Part shown: positions 36,521-45,194 of the stretch, in pieces | How the letters are laid out: every line of letters begins with the position of its first letter | Position numbering within the stretch: the first letter of the stretch is position 1 | Assembly (NCBI RefSeq): GCF_017873815.1 | Contig: NZ_JAGGKQ010000010.1 | Location: forward strand, 23,790-87,789 | Direction of reading: 5' to 3' | From: Halorubrum alkaliphilum | GTDB lineage: Archaea > Halobacteriota > Halobacteria > Halobacteriales > Haloferacaceae | Length of the DNA stretch: 64,000 nucleotides | The notes under the pieces: generated by a model | The model's input: the letters and a program-made list of their open reading frames with translations, nothing else | Database searches by the model: none | Told to the model about the DNA's origin: nothing | Position numbers and translations under genes: made by a program

Positions 36521-37611
36521 GCATTCGCGTCCCTGTCTGTCTCAAATCCACACGACGGACAGGAGTGTTCCCTGACCCAGATGGGTTTCGCTGTCTCCAC
36601 ACTGCACGACGCGCATTCTTTGCTCGTGCCTCGGGCTTCGACCTGTACGACGCGACTGCCGTACAATTCTGCTTTGTATTCGAGCAGGGTGATGAACTGT
36701 CGCCACGCCGCATCCTGCTTATTTCGAGTGTTGTGCGACTGTTCAAGCATCCCCTTCACGTTCAGGTCTTCGACGAATACGGCGTCGTACTCGCGGACAA
36801 GCCATGTCGTTATCTTATGCTGGTAGTCCAGCACCTTCCGGCGAATTCGACGCTTGAGTTTGGCAACTTCGACTCGTTGTTTCTCGTAGTTATTCGACCC
36901 CTTCTCCTTCCGAGATAACTTACGCTGTTCGCGTCCGAGTCGCTCGTAGTCGTTTTTGAGGTCGAGCCAATCCACGGTTTTGCCGTCGCTAGTGTGGATG
37001 TAGTTGAGTATTCCGAGGTCGATGCCGACGCTGTTGCTCGCGTCCAGCGATTCCACGTCGGGTTTCTCGGGGAGATCGGCGTCGTCGGTTTCGAGGCCGA
37101 AGGAGACGAACCACTCGCCAGTCGTCTCCTTCTTGAACGTGACCTCTTTGATCGTGGCGTGGTCGGGAATCGGGCGGTGGTATCGAATCTTCACCCAACC
37201 GATTTTGCTGAAGCGGACGTACGCGAACCTGTCTTTGCCCCTCTTTTCATCGAGGTCGAAACCAGACTGGTTGTACGTGACGCTTCGATAATCGGTGGGT
37301 GCTTGCCGTTTGAGCCGACCAACGTTGTATCCCCTCTCCTTCTTTTTGCGAAGGTTCGAGAGGTTCCGATAGAAGCGTGCGACGGTGGCTTGGGCGGCCT
37401 TCGAGTGTAGTTTACCGAAGACGGGCCACTTTCGCTTCCAGTCGGGAAGTTTGTTGTTCTGGTCGTACTCACTCGGCTTATTGTCTTCCGGGGCTTGTTC
37501 GTAGTCCCAGCGGACGTGGTTGTAGAGCTGGCGATGAACATCCAGATGGTGTTCCAGTCCAGCCGCTACCTTTTGTGTCGGGTAAGCGTGGTAGCGGTGA
37601 CTATGTTCCAT
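36370..37611 (-). CDS. tnpB: RNA-guided endonuclease TnpB, lone IS605-family element
   Basis: 413 residues, full length. The N-terminal helix-turn-helix/WED part starts MEHSHRYHAYPTQKVAAGL. The RuvC-like triad is D in NSVGIDLGILNYIH, E in AVFVEDLNVKGML and D in TDRDANAAMNVL. The zinc ribbon is CASC...CPSC. All catalytic residues are intact, so it may be an active DNA nuclease. No tnpA (Y1 transposase) is adjacent, making it an IS1341-type orphan that would need TnpA in trans. Its stop lies in the right-end hairpin loop. Confidence 0.93.
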   Translation of the reverse strand: MEHSHRYHAYPTQKVAAGLEHHLDVHRQLYNHVRWDYEQAPEDNKPSEYDQNNKLPDWKRKWPVFGKLHSKAAQATVARFYRNLSNLRKKKERGYNVGRLKRQAPTDYRSVTYNQSGFDLDEKRGKDRFAYVRFSKIGWVKIRYHRPIPDHATIKEVTFKKETTGEWFVSFGLETDDADLPEKPDVESLDASNSVGIDLGILNYIHTSDGKTVDWLDLKNDYERLGREQRKLSRKEKGSNNYEKQRVEVAKLKRRIRRKVLDYQHKITTWLVREYDAVFVEDLNVKGMLEQSHNTRNKQDAAWRQFITLLEYKAELYGSRVVQVEARGTSKECASCSVETAKPIWVREHSCPSCGFETDRDANAAMNVLQRGFAELGLGWPEDTPVETVTATDTTHFESVSASHVVETGSLGA

Positions 37612-37673
37612 CGCTGTCTATTGATTAGTGGTGTGTTCATTTAGTGGTTTGTATCACGAGTTGTCGGCTTCAT

Positions 37674-37694
37674 CCCCGAGGTCAAGCCTCGGGG
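37674..37694. repeat. IS605-type left-end hairpin
   Basis: Arms CCCCGAGG (37674-37681) and CCTCGGGG (37687-37694), loop TCAAG (37682-37686). Together with 36361-36383 it brackets the TnpB element, which therefore spans about 36.35-37.70 kb. Confidence 0.8.
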
Positions 37695-37721
37695 TATTCG
37701 CCTTGTCCGCCGATAAATCGA

Positions 37722-38159
37722 TCACCGTCCCGACTCGTAAAACTCCTCGCGGTACACGCGCCCGAACGCGTTACGGCGGAGCGTGCTCACGGCCGCGTCC
37801 TCGCCGTCCTGAAACGTCGTCGCGATCACGGTCTCGGCGAAGGGGATCGGATGCCACGCGACGTTGTCGACGTCGTCGCCGCCGAGCCGGGTCACGTCTT
37901 CCTCGTCGTAGTCGGACGTGTCCAGCCAGTCGTCGAACTCGTCGTCCGTGCCGACGTGGACCGTCAGCAGTTCGGCGAAGATCGCGTCGCGGGCGGTCTC
38001 GATTACCTCGGGTCGAACGCGTTCGTCGTACTCGTCCGCGCCGAACTCCATCGCCTTCGCGGTCTCCCGGACGACCGTTTTCGCCGCGGGACCGGCGTCC
38101 TCGTAGCGTTCCAACGCCGCCGCGCGGGTGGTCGGCGCGAACGCGCCTCGGGTTCTCAT
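37722..38159 (-). CDS. DUF5809 family protein
   Basis: 145 residues from ATG 38159 (MRTRGAFAPTTRAAALERYE). Acidic and helical, with conserved AKTVVRETAKAMEFGADEYDERV and FAELLTVHVGTDDEFDDWLD segments. Haloarchaea-specific, function unknown. Its start is 37 bp after the stop of the DUF5810 gene on the same strand, a pair usually found together, so probably one operon. Confidence 0.75.
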   Translation of the reverse strand: MRTRGAFAPTTRAAALERYEDAGPAAKTVVRETAKAMEFGADEYDERVRPEVIETARDAIFAELLTVHVGTDDEFDDWLDTSDYDEEDVTRLGGDDVDNVAWHPIPFAETVIATTFQDGEDAAVSTLRRNAFGRVYREEFYESGR

Positions 38160-38196
38160 GGCTAGCGGTCGGGAACCCACTGATAAGGGCGTTGTG

Positions 38197-38649
38197 CTAC
38201 GAACCCGTGGCGTCATCCGGCGGGTCGTCCGACGCGTCGTCCGATTCCGTCTCGTTTTCGTCCGCATACATCTCCCGGGTCAACTCGCGTGCCTCCCGAA
38301 CCGCGTCCGCCGCCTCCGGGTCGAGTTCCGAGAGGTCGGGATCGCGGAGCGCGGAGCGGGAGTCAGTGGCCCCGCCGTGGGCGTGATCGTGACCGCCGGC
38401 ATCCACGTCGGGTCGGCCGCGGGGTCGACCGGTCGTGTCCTCGAACACCTCGTGGTACTCCGCGTTCTCGGCGTGATCCGTGACCATACTCGCGAGTCCT
38501 GCGGGGTCACGATCGCTCCAGTCGGGGGCGTACTCGTCGAGCCACGCCTCGTGGTCGTCGCCGTGGAGCATCGCCGTGAACGCGAGGTGATGCGCGAGGT
38601 GCTCGCCGTCGCGCTGGGGCGTCTCACAGACGGGGCACGCGTATCCCAT
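38197..38649 (-). CDS. DUF5810 family zinc-finger protein
   Basis: 150 residues starting MGYACPVCETPQRDGEHLAHHLAFTAMLHGDDHEAWLD. A C2H2-like zinc site (C5, C8, H18 or H21-H22) is visible, then a helical segment and an acidic tail rich in His and Asp (DAGGHDHAHGG). Function unknown. It is first of the two-gene unit with DUF5809. Confidence 0.75.
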   Translation of the reverse strand: MGYACPVCETPQRDGEHLAHHLAFTAMLHGDDHEAWLDEYAPDWSDRDPAGLASMVTDHAENAEYHEVFEDTTGRPRGRPDVDAGGHDHAHGGATDSRSALRDPDLSELDPEAADAVREARELTREMYADENETESDDASDDPPDDATGS

Positions 38650-38729
38650 GTCGAGCGTGGGTTCGTGAGTGAGCCGTAAAGCGGCGTCGGACGATGACGG
38701 CGATGACGTGGTTCTGATACATGGTTGAC

Positions 38730-38965
38730 TGGGGGTCAGCGGTGGAGACTTTCAAAACCCCAGCTGCTTACTTATAAACGGTTGAGCACGGATCGACGGT
38801 GGACACCCCCAAAGCCCCAGCCGGACTTGACCTCCTCCCACGACTGAAGTCGTGGGCTCTCTCCTGCATTCTCTGTAGTCCGGCGACTGCCCCGTTGAGT
38901 CCCACTCCGGACAGCACCCGCACCTCACGCCTCCCCAGCCCCGTCACCGCACCACACTGATTTAT
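38730..38965. repeat. Dispersed intergenic repeat, copy C (inverted relative to A, interrupted)
   Basis: Two segments match copy A on the opposite strand: 38765-38822 (CTTATAAACG, GATCGACGGTGGACACC, CCAAAGCCCCAGCC) and 38890-38950 (GCACCCGCACCTCACGCC, CCCCAGCCCCGTCACCG). Between them sits a foreign hairpin segment at 38829-38880. The rest of the gap 38650-39113 holds no gene. The last part is promoter for eIF2-gamma. Confidence 0.7.
38829..38880. mobile_element. Solo IS605-type hairpin end nested in repeat copy C
   Basis: CCCACGACT-GA-AGTCGTGGG (38837-38856) is a perfect 9-bp hairpin preceded by ttgacctcct and followed by ctctctcctg. This layout matches right ends of haloarchaeal tnpB elements and palindrome-associated elements (PATEs). 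There is no tnpB near it. It is either a remnant or a small non-autonomous element that landed in the repeat. Confidence 0.5.
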
Positions 38966-39100
38966 TTAAGTATCGTCGTCTCCGTCGGATTCCCGCCTTC
39001 CGATCGACGGATCCGTCGGCGCTCGCGTGCGCGTTTCTCGCGGCTATAACAGCAACTTTATCACTCGCACGGGGCGAATTTCCGGTAAGACTACTCCGTT

Positions 39101-39109
39101 AGGAGGTCC
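39101..39109 (+). promoter_or_regulatory. Shine-Dalgarno of eIF2-gamma
   Basis: AGGAGGTCC at 39101-39109 precedes GTG 39114. The strong complementarity to the 16S tail fixes this start over the upstream in-frame ATG at 39027. Confidence 0.65.
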
Positions 39110-39113
39110 AACA

Positions 39114-40358
39114 GTGACTGAAGCCAACACACAACCGGAGGTGAACATCGGTCTCGTCGGTCACGTCGACCACGGGAAGACGACGCTCGTGCAGGCGTTG
39201 TCCGGCTCGTGGACCGACCAGCACAGCGAGGAAATGAAACGCGGTATCTCGATCCGGCTCGGGTACGCGGACGCGACGTTCCGGCGCTGTCCCGGCGTCG
39301 ACGAACCCGAGTGTTACACCACCGAGGAGGAGTGTGCCGACGGCTCGACGAGCGAGGTCCTGCGTACCGTCTCGTTCGTCGACGCCCCCGGCCACGAGAC
39401 GCTGATGGCGACGATGCTCTCGGGCGCGTCGATCATGGACGGAGCGGTCCTCGTCGTGAGTGCCACGGAGGACGTCCCGCAGGCGCAGACCGAAGAGCAC
39501 CTGATGGCGCTCGACCTCATCGGGATCGAGAACATCGTCATCGCACAGAACAAGGTCGATCTGGTCGATCGCGACCGCGCCGTCGACAACCACCGGCAGA
39601 TCCAGGAGTTCGTCGAGGGGACGGTCGCGGAGGGCGCGCCGATCGTCCCCGTCTCCGCCGGTCAAGAAGTCAATCTCGACCTGCTCATGCAGACTATCGA
39701 GGAGGAGATCCCGACCCCGGAGCGCGATCCCGGCGAGGACGCCCGGATGTTCGCGGCCCGCTCGTTCGACATCAATCGACCGGGCGCAACCGCGAGCGAA
39801 CTCAAGGGGGGCGTCGTCGGCGGCTCGCTCGTCAGCGGCGAGTTGGCGGTCGGCGACGGATTGGAGATCCGTCCGGGACGGCAGGTCGACGAGGAGGGAC
39901 AGACGGAGTGGCGGCCGCTCGAAACGAGCGTTCGATCGCTACAGGCCGGTAACAACGACGTGGAGTCTGCTCGACCGGGCGGGCTGCTCGGCGTCGGTAC
40001 GGGGCTCGACCCCAGCCTGACGAAGGGCGACGCGCTCGCGGGACAGGTCGCCGGCGAGCCGGGGACGCTTCCCCCGACGCGACACGAGTTCGAGATGAAA
40101 GTCGATCTGCTCGACCGCGTCGTCGGGAAGGAGGACGACGAGAGCGGCGAGAGCGATATCGAGGAGATCACGACCGGTGAACCCCTCATGTTGACCGTCG
40201 GCACCGCGACGACCGTCGGGGCCGTGACGAGCGCTCGCGACGGGGAGTGTGAGGTCAGCCTCAAACGCCCCGTCTGCGCGGAGGCAGGCGCACAGATAGC
40301 GATCAATCGGCGCGTCGGCGCGCGCTGGCGGCTCATCGGCATCGGGACGCTGTCGTAA
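39114..40358 (+). CDS. eif2g: Translation initiation factor aIF2 subunit gamma
   Basis: 414 residues. The GTPase core of aIF2, which brings Met-tRNAi to the small ribosomal subunit. Motifs are G1 GHVDHGKTT, switch-[11 protein letters not shown]3 DAPGHE and G4 NKVD. The Cys-rich zinc knuckle ([21 protein letters not shown]) is typical of archaeal gamma. Domains II and III follow. GTG 39114 is chosen for its SD and because [17 protein letters not shown] is the usual start. The PIN gene starts 1 bp after the stop, so they are co-transcribed. Confidence 0.95.
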   Translation: MTEANTQPEVNIGLVGHVDHGKTTLVQALSGSWTDQHSEEMKRGISIRLGYADATFRRCPGVDEPECYTTEEECADGSTSEVLRTVSFVDAPGHETLMATMLSGASIMDGAVLVVSATEDVPQAQTEEHLMALDLIGIENIVIAQNKVDLVDRDRAVDNHRQIQEFVEGTVAEGAPIVPVSAGQEVNLDLLMQTIEEEIPTPERDPGEDARMFAARSFDINRPGATASELKGGVVGGSLVSGELAVGDGLEIRPGRQVDEEGQTEWRPLETSVRSLQAGNNDVESARPGGLLGVGTGLDPSLTKGDALAGQVAGEPGTLPPTRHEFEMKVDLLDRVVGKEDDESGESDIEEITTGEPLMLTVGTATTVGAVTSARDGECEVSLKRPVCAEAGAQIAINRRVGARWRLIGIGTLS

Positions 40359-40359
40359 C

Positions 40360-40842
40360 GTGACCGGAAGCGACGATTCGTCTGGTAGCGGCGGGGCGGA
40401 CGAGAACCCGGAAGCCGGGACATCGACTCCGGTACTCGCGCTCGACGCGAGCGCGCTGATGGCTCCGGTCGAGGCGAACGTTCGGCTGTTCGAGGAGCTC
40501 GATCGGCTCCTCGGAACGTACGAGACGGTCGTTCCCGGTTCGGTCCTCTCGGAACTCGAGGGGCTCGCGTCCGGTGCCGGAACGGCGGCGACCGCGGCGA
40601 GCGTCGGAGAAGATCTGGCAACGCGGGCACGGACGGTCGAGGTCGATGACAGCGAGGAGGCGGGCGAGATCGACGACGGGGGCGACACGTACGCGGACGA
40701 CGCGCTGGTCGCGCTGGCGCGGACGGGCCGGGTCGACTACGTCGTCACGAACGACCGACCCCTGATCGAACGGGTGCTGGACGCGGACACACCGGTAATC
40801 TGTTTACGGGGGCGGAACACACTGGCGATAACGGAGCCGTAG
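40360..40842 (+). CDS. PIN-domain protein, FCF1/Nob1-like
   Basis: 160 residues from GTG 40360. After a ~25-residue disordered start comes a PIN fold: VLALDASALMAPVEANV (D), SVLSELEGLASG (E), DTYADDALVALA (DD) and VVTNDRPLIERV (ND). A PIN protein directly behind aIF2-gamma and before rpo7 is conserved in archaea and probably processes rRNA, in the manner of Fcf1/Utp24. It is not accompanied by an antitoxin, so it is unlikely to be a VapC toxin. Confidence 0.82.
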   Translation: MTGSDDSSGSGGADENPEAGTSTPVLALDASALMAPVEANVRLFEELDRLLGTYETVVPGSVLSELEGLASGAGTAATAASVGEDLATRARTVEVDDSEEAGEIDDGGDTYADDALVALARTGRVDYVVTNDRPLIERVLDADTPVICLRGRNTLAITEP

Positions 40843-40934
40843 CGGGTCCGGGCGGGCGGCAGCGGATCGACGCGCGGCGGCGACGACGGGAACGAACCGA
40901 CGGACACAGGCGATCACAGACACAACCCACGCAT

Positions 40935-41516
40935 ATGTACAAACGAGTTCGACTCAAGGACACGGTCGAGGTGCCGCCGGAACACCTGGCGGACGTCACC
41001 GACCAGCGGGTGAAAGCCCTGCTACAGGACAAACTGGAAGGACGAATGGACGAAGACGTCGGCAGCGTCGTCAGCGTCATCGAGGTACACGATATCGGCG
41101 AGGGGGCGGTTCTTCACAACCGGCCCGGCGTCTACTACGAGGCGGAGTTCGACGCGCTCACGTTCGATCCCGACATGCAGGAAGTGATCGACGGGACCGT
41201 CGTCGAGACCGTCGAGTTCGGCGCCTTCGTCGGTATCGGCCCGGTGGACGGGCTGCTCCACGTCTCGCAGATCACCGACGAGTATCTCACCTTTGACGGG
41301 GCGAACCAGCAGCTCGCCTCCTCGGACTCCGATAAGACCCTCGGCGTCGACGACGCCGTTCGAGTCAGAGTCGTCACGAAAAGCGTCGACGAGCGGAACC
41401 CCCGTGACTCGAAAATCGGGCTCACCGCCAAACAGCCGGGACTCGGAAAACACGACTGGCTCGAAAGTGAACGGCGGCGGCGCGCGGAGTCCGGCGCGGC
41501 CGCGGAGGACGACTAA
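40935..41516 (+). CDS. rpo7: RNA polymerase subunit Rpo7 (E')
   Basis: 193 residues starting MYKRVRLKDTVEVPPEHLADVTD. Homologue of eukaryotic Rpb7, forming the stalk with Rpo4. The N-terminal tip domain is followed by an S1 OB-fold (GTVVETVEFGAFVGIGPVDGLLHVSQITDEYL). The spt4 ATG overlaps the stop by 1 bp, so the two are coupled. Confidence 0.95.
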   Translation: MYKRVRLKDTVEVPPEHLADVTDQRVKALLQDKLEGRMDEDVGSVVSVIEVHDIGEGAVLHNRPGVYYEAEFDALTFDPDMQEVIDGTVVETVEFGAFVGIGPVDGLLHVSQITDEYLTFDGANQQLASSDSDKTLGVDDAVRVRVVTKSVDERNPRDSKIGLTAKQPGLGKHDWLESERRRRAESGAAAEDD

Positions 41517-41713
41517 TGGCAGAGGATCGGCTCGCTTGCCGGGAGTGTCACTACGTGAACGACCCGGATTCCCAGACGTGTGAGAGCTGCGGCTCCTCGT
41601 CACTCACCGAGGACTGGGCCGGCTACGTCATCGTCACGCGACCGGAGGAAAGCCAAATCGCCGAGGAGATGAACGTCTCGAAGGCGGGTTCCTACGCGTT
41701 GAAGGTTCGATAG
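41516..41713 (+). CDS. spt4: Transcription elongation factor Spt4 (RpoE'')
   Basis: 65 residues. The zinc ribbon C8-x2-C11...C22-x2-C25 (LACRECHY, TCESCGSSS) is followed by the VTRPEESQIAEEMNVSKAGSYALKVR tail. It binds Spt5/NusG to make the processivity factor that clamps RNA polymerase. ATG overlaps the rpo7 stop (TAATG). Confidence 0.94.
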   Translation: MAEDRLACRECHYVNDPDSQTCESCGSSSLTEDWAGYVIVTRPEESQIAEEMNVSKAGSYALKVR

Positions 41714-41740
41714 ACGGGGTCGAGACCCACGAATAATACT

Positions 41741-42316
41741 ATGTTAACCCTCCCCGAGGATCTGCGAGACGCGTTCAAGGAGCCCATGGGGCCGGTAACG
41801 ACCGACGCGGAGACGCTGGTCGCCGCCGCAGCCGAGACGCGGGGGACGTACGGCACCCCGGACGCTCCGATCGTCGCCGTCGGCGACGTCGTGACCTACC
41901 ATCTCCGGGAGGCCGGTCGGATTCCGGAGGTCGCACTCGTCGACGGGAGGACCGAGCGAGAGGCGGTCAGGCCGGCGATCGCAGACGCCCTCGCGAGATC
42001 CGAGGGGCGGCGGATAGCCGTCGAGAACCCCGCAGCGGGACTCAGCGAGACCCTTTTGAACGCGATCGCGGAGGCGTTGGTCGACCCGGATCCGGTCGTG
42101 ATCGAGGTCGATGGCGAGGAGGACCTGGCCGCGCTGCCCGCGATCCTCGCGACGCCGATCGGCGGCACCGTCGTCTACGGACAGCCCGGCAAGGGAATGG
42201 TTCGCGTCGCGGTGACCCCCGAGTCGCGAGCGGAGGCACGTGAGCTGTTCGAGGCGCTCGACGGCGACGTCGAGGCCGCATACGAGCGCCTCCGGATCGG
42301 CAACGACGACGAATAG
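41741..42316 (+). CDS. GTP-dependent dephospho-CoA kinase (DUF359)
   Basis: 191 residues. Archaeal DUF359 enzymes phosphorylate dephospho-CoA with GTP, the last step of CoA synthesis. Visible conserved parts are IVAVGDVVTYHLREAGRIPEVALVDGRTER, AVENPAAGLSETLL, VVIEVDGEEDLAALPAIL and VVYGQPGKGMVRV. The gene closes the aIF2-gamma/PIN/rpo7/spt4 run, 27 bp after spt4. Repeat copy D begins behind it. Confidence 0.88.
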   Translation: MLTLPEDLRDAFKEPMGPVTTDAETLVAAAAETRGTYGTPDAPIVAVGDVVTYHLREAGRIPEVALVDGRTEREAVRPAIADALARSEGRRIAVENPAAGLSETLLNAIAEALVDPDPVVIEVDGEEDLAALPAILATPIGGTVVYGQPGKGMVRVAVTPESRAEARELFEALDGDVEAAYERLRIGNDDE

Positions 42317-42600
42317 CGAGTGATCCCGGGAGCAGGTCTCGCAGTACGGTGGAATGGTCGTTTATAAGCGAGCGAGCGAGGTTGCTGGCGGCTGTTTATA
42401 AATGATCGACGGGCTACCGGACCCCGGATACTCGATTATACTCAGCTGACTGTCGAACACGGTGAACGGTTCCAACGTCCACCCGATCGCAACCGTACCT
42501 CGTCCCTGCCTACCCCCTCGCGCGACCGTTCACTTATAAATGATCGTCGATGTCGCTCGAAGTCCGTTTATATGCGATCTCGTCGCCGTCGATCTGAGTG
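42317..42600. repeat. Dispersed intergenic repeat, copy D
   Basis: 42349-42405 matches copy B 25481-25540: two TTTATAA boxes 34 bp apart with gttgctggcggc between them. 42573-42600 (tatgcgatctcgtcgccgtc) matches the rc of copy A at about 15735-15760 (gccggcgacgagatcgta). No gene is present. Confidence 0.7.
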
Positions 42601-42606
42601 ATTCAT

Positions 42607-42734
42607 TCCCACGATCAGTCGACCCCACGATCAGTCTATCCCGCGGTCAGTCGACCCCACGATCAGTCGACCCCACGATCAGTCTATCCCGCGGTCAGTC
42701 GATCCCACGATCAGTCGATCCCACGATCGTTCGA
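42607..42734. repeat. 8 x 16-bp tandem array, consensus YCCCACGATCAGTCGA
   Basis: Eight contiguous 16-bp units without spacers. Units 2 and 5 end in CTA and units 3 and 6 read TCCCGCGGTCAGTCGA, so units 1-3 and 4-6 form a 48-bp higher-order repeat; units 7 and 8 repeat the basic unit, the last ending CGTTCGA. It lies 63 bp from the stop of the APC-Usp gene, which is transcribed toward it. Confidence 0.92.
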
Positions 42735-42797
42735 CGGGGGGTTTTCAGTGGTCAGTGGTTTCGGCCCGAAGGGCGGGAGGAGAACGGACCGCGGGTT

Positions 42798-45194
42798 CTA
42801 CGTCCCGAACAGCCGGTTCAACACGAGCCGCTGAACGAGCCCGGCACGCTGTTCGTCGGCCGGTTGGACCATCACCGCGGTACAGTCGACCCGATCGACG
42901 ACCTCGTCGCCGGGGCGACCGAGCACGTCGCCGAGCGGGCCGCGGCTCTCGACGGAGGTGGCGAGCAGGTCGGCCGGCTCCGCGAACCGAACGATCCCGT
43001 CGATCGGGTCGTCGGTCTCGAGCACCCGCGACTCGACGGGAACGGTACAGACGTCGGCGAGGTCGCGGTGATAGTCCTCGATCGCCCCTCGGCGGCTGTC
43101 GGGCGCATCCGCCGGAATGGCTTGGATCAGCGTCAGGCTCGCTCCGGTCTCCTCGGCGAGCGCGTCCGCGACGAGGAGTTTGAGCGGGTCGTACGCGCCC
43201 CGTTGGGTGACGACCGCGATCTCGTCCGCCCCGTCGAACCCACGGTCCTCGACGACCGCGGCTCCGCAGGGCACCTCACGGAGTATTCGGGCCGTCTCGC
43301 CTCCCAGAAGCCGTCGGTGGAGCTCCTCGGAGCGTCGTTCGAGGAGGACGAGGTCGTGGCTCTCGTGGGCCGCGTACTCCGCGACCGATTCCGGAACGTT
43401 CTCCGTGTTGACGACGTGCCGCCGGAGCCGGCCTCGGTCAGGGTCGTCCGGTCGGAGGGGTTCCAGCGGGAGGTCGACGTCGGGGTCCGCCTCGGACGAT
43501 CCGCCGGCCGTCCCGTCGGCGTCCGTGTCCACGGCGTCGTCGACCTCGATCGCCCCGTCACTCCGAGGCTGGTCGGTGAACCATGCCGGGGGTTCGTCGT
43601 CCCCATCGGACCAGTCGGTAAACGGCGAGTCCGCTGACTCGACCCGGTCGGTGTGTGCGGTGAACGCTCGATGGGGATGCGACTCGAAGCGGACGAGGTC
43701 GACGGTCCCTCCGCCGAGCCGCGAGACGTCGAGGCCGATCCGGGTCATGTCGCGGGCGGCGGGATCGCTCGTCTCCTCCGTTAACGCGACGAGCACGTCC
43801 GAGCGGTCCGTCCGGTCGAACAGTTCGCGGGTGCGGTCGACCGCACGCTCCGCGACGCTCCGCCTGACGGCGTCACGAGCCGCACCCTCGCGGTCGACCC
43901 GGCTTCGTGCGTAGACGAAGTACCAGACCGCGGCGAGGCCGGCGATCCCGAGCGCGCCGAGCGCGGGAACGAGCCCGAGTTGGAACAGGACGTATCCGCC
44001 GCCGACGATCCCGAACAGTTGGAGCCACGGATACAGCGGGGCTCGGAACTCGGGCTGGTAGTCGTCGACCGCGCCCTCTCGGAACCCGACGAGCGCGACG
44101 TTCAGCAGGACGAACACGAGGATCTGGAACGCGCTCCCGAAGGAGGCGACCGCCTGGATCGGGAACACAGCGACGAGGACCATCAACACGAGCCCGGTCA
44201 GCGCGACCGCGTTCGCGGGAGTACCGAACCGCTCGCTCACCTCCTCCAGAGACGACGGGAACACGCCGTCTCGCGCCATCGCGAGCGGGAACCGCGAGGC
44301 GGCGAGGATCCCGGCGTTCGCAGTCGAGGCGAGCGCCATGATCGCGGCGATCACGATGGCGATGACGCCGATTCCGCCAAGCACCTCGTCGGCGACGAGC
44401 GCGATGATCGCTCCCTCGCCGTCGGACTGGAGTTGTCCTGCCTCGATGGCGGCGGGAACGTCGAGCACGCCGACGGTGATGTACACGACCGCTGCGTACA
44501 GGGCAGCGACGATGACGAGTGCGCCCACCATTGCGAGCGGGAGGTTTCGTCCGGGGTTCTTCACCTCCTCGGCGACCGCTGGCACTTTCGTGACGCCGGC
44601 ATAGGAGATGAACACGACCGCCGTGGCAGCGAGGAGCCCCTCGGTGCCCGGGTCGAACGCGCCCTCGGTCGCCGCCGGCTGGATGTCCGGAACGCCGGCG
44701 ACGATGAGCCACGCGAGCGCGGCGAACAGCGCCGCGACGATCCCGAACTGGAGCTTGCCGGAACCCTCCGCGCTCACGAGGTTGACGACGGTGAAGAACA
44801 GCGCGAGCCCCACCGCGAGATAGGTGATCAGCTCCGCCAGCGACGGTTCGACGTACACCAGATACGGGACGCCGCCGACCAGCGCGAGCGCGCTCTTCAA
44901 CGACAGCATGATCCACGTACCGACGCCCGCGATAGTGCCGAGAAGGGGGCCCATCCCGCGCTCGACGAACAGGTACGGACCGCCGTCCTCGGGCATCGCC
45001 GTCGCCATCTCCGCGGCCGACAGCGCCGCGGGCAGGACCAGAATCGCAGCGATGAGGAACGCGAGAACCGCCGCGGAGCCCGCGTACACGTAGGCGATCC
45101 CGGGCAGGATGAATATTCCCGAACCCACCATCGCACCGACGGCGATGGCAGTCGTCTCCGCCAGCCCGAGATCCCGTTTCAGCCCGGATGGCAT
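42798..45194 (-). CDS. APC-family amino-acid permease fused to Usp domains
   Basis: 798 residues from ATG 45194. Residues 1-~430 are an APC permease of about 12 helices with the start motif AVGAMVGSGIFILPGIA and KNPGRNLPLAM. The remaining ~370 residues are cytoplasmic and look like two universal-stress-protein domains (SDVLVALTEETSD...; EIAVVTQRGAYDPLKLL...VDCTAVMVQP) separated by an acidic linker. Such APC-Usp fusions are common in haloarchaea and probably sense ATP or nucleotides to regulate amino-acid uptake. Substrate unassigned. Confidence 0.88.
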   Translation of the reverse strand: MPSGLKRDLGLAETTAIAVGAMVGSGIFILPGIAYVYAGSAAVLAFLIAAILVLPAALSAAEMATAMPEDGGPYLFVERGMGPLLGTIAGVGTWIMLSLKSALALVGGVPYLVYVEPSLAELITYLAVGLALFFTVVNLVSAEGSGKLQFGIVAALFAALAWLIVAGVPDIQPAATEGAFDPGTEGLLAATAVVFISYAGVTKVPAVAEEVKNPGRNLPLAMVGALVIVAALYAAVVYITVGVLDVPAAIEAGQLQSDGEGAIIALVADEVLGGIGVIAIVIAAIMALASTANAGILAASRFPLAMARDGVFPSSLEEVSERFGTPANAVALTGLVLMVLVAVFPIQAVASFGSAFQILVFVLLNVALVGFREGAVDDYQPEFRAPLYPWLQLFGIVGGGYVLFQLGLVPALGALGIAGLAAVWYFVYARSRVDREGAARDAVRRSVAERAVDRTRELFDRTDRSDVLVALTEETSDPAARDMTRIGLDVSRLGGGTVDLVRFESHPHRAFTAHTDRVESADSPFTDWSDGDDEPPAWFTDQPRSDGAIEVDDAVDTDADGTAGGSSEADPDVDLPLEPLRPDDPDRGRLRRHVVNTENVPESVAEYAAHESHDLVLLERRSEELHRRLLGGETARILREVPCGAAVVEDRGFDGADEIAVVTQRGAYDPLKLLVADALAEETGASLTLIQAIPADAPDSRRGAIEDYHRDLADVCTVPVESRVLETDDPIDGIVRFAEPADLLATSVESRGPLGDVLGRPGDEVVDRVDCTAVMVQPADEQRAGLVQRLVLNRLFGT

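Noticed and set aside
40360..40842. VapC toxin reading of the PIN protein after aIF2-gamma
   Set aside because: There is no antitoxin; the aIF2-gamma/PIN/rpo7 order is a conserved housekeeping arrangement.
42607..42734. CRISPR array
   Set aside because: Units are contiguous 16-mers without spacers and there are no cas genes.
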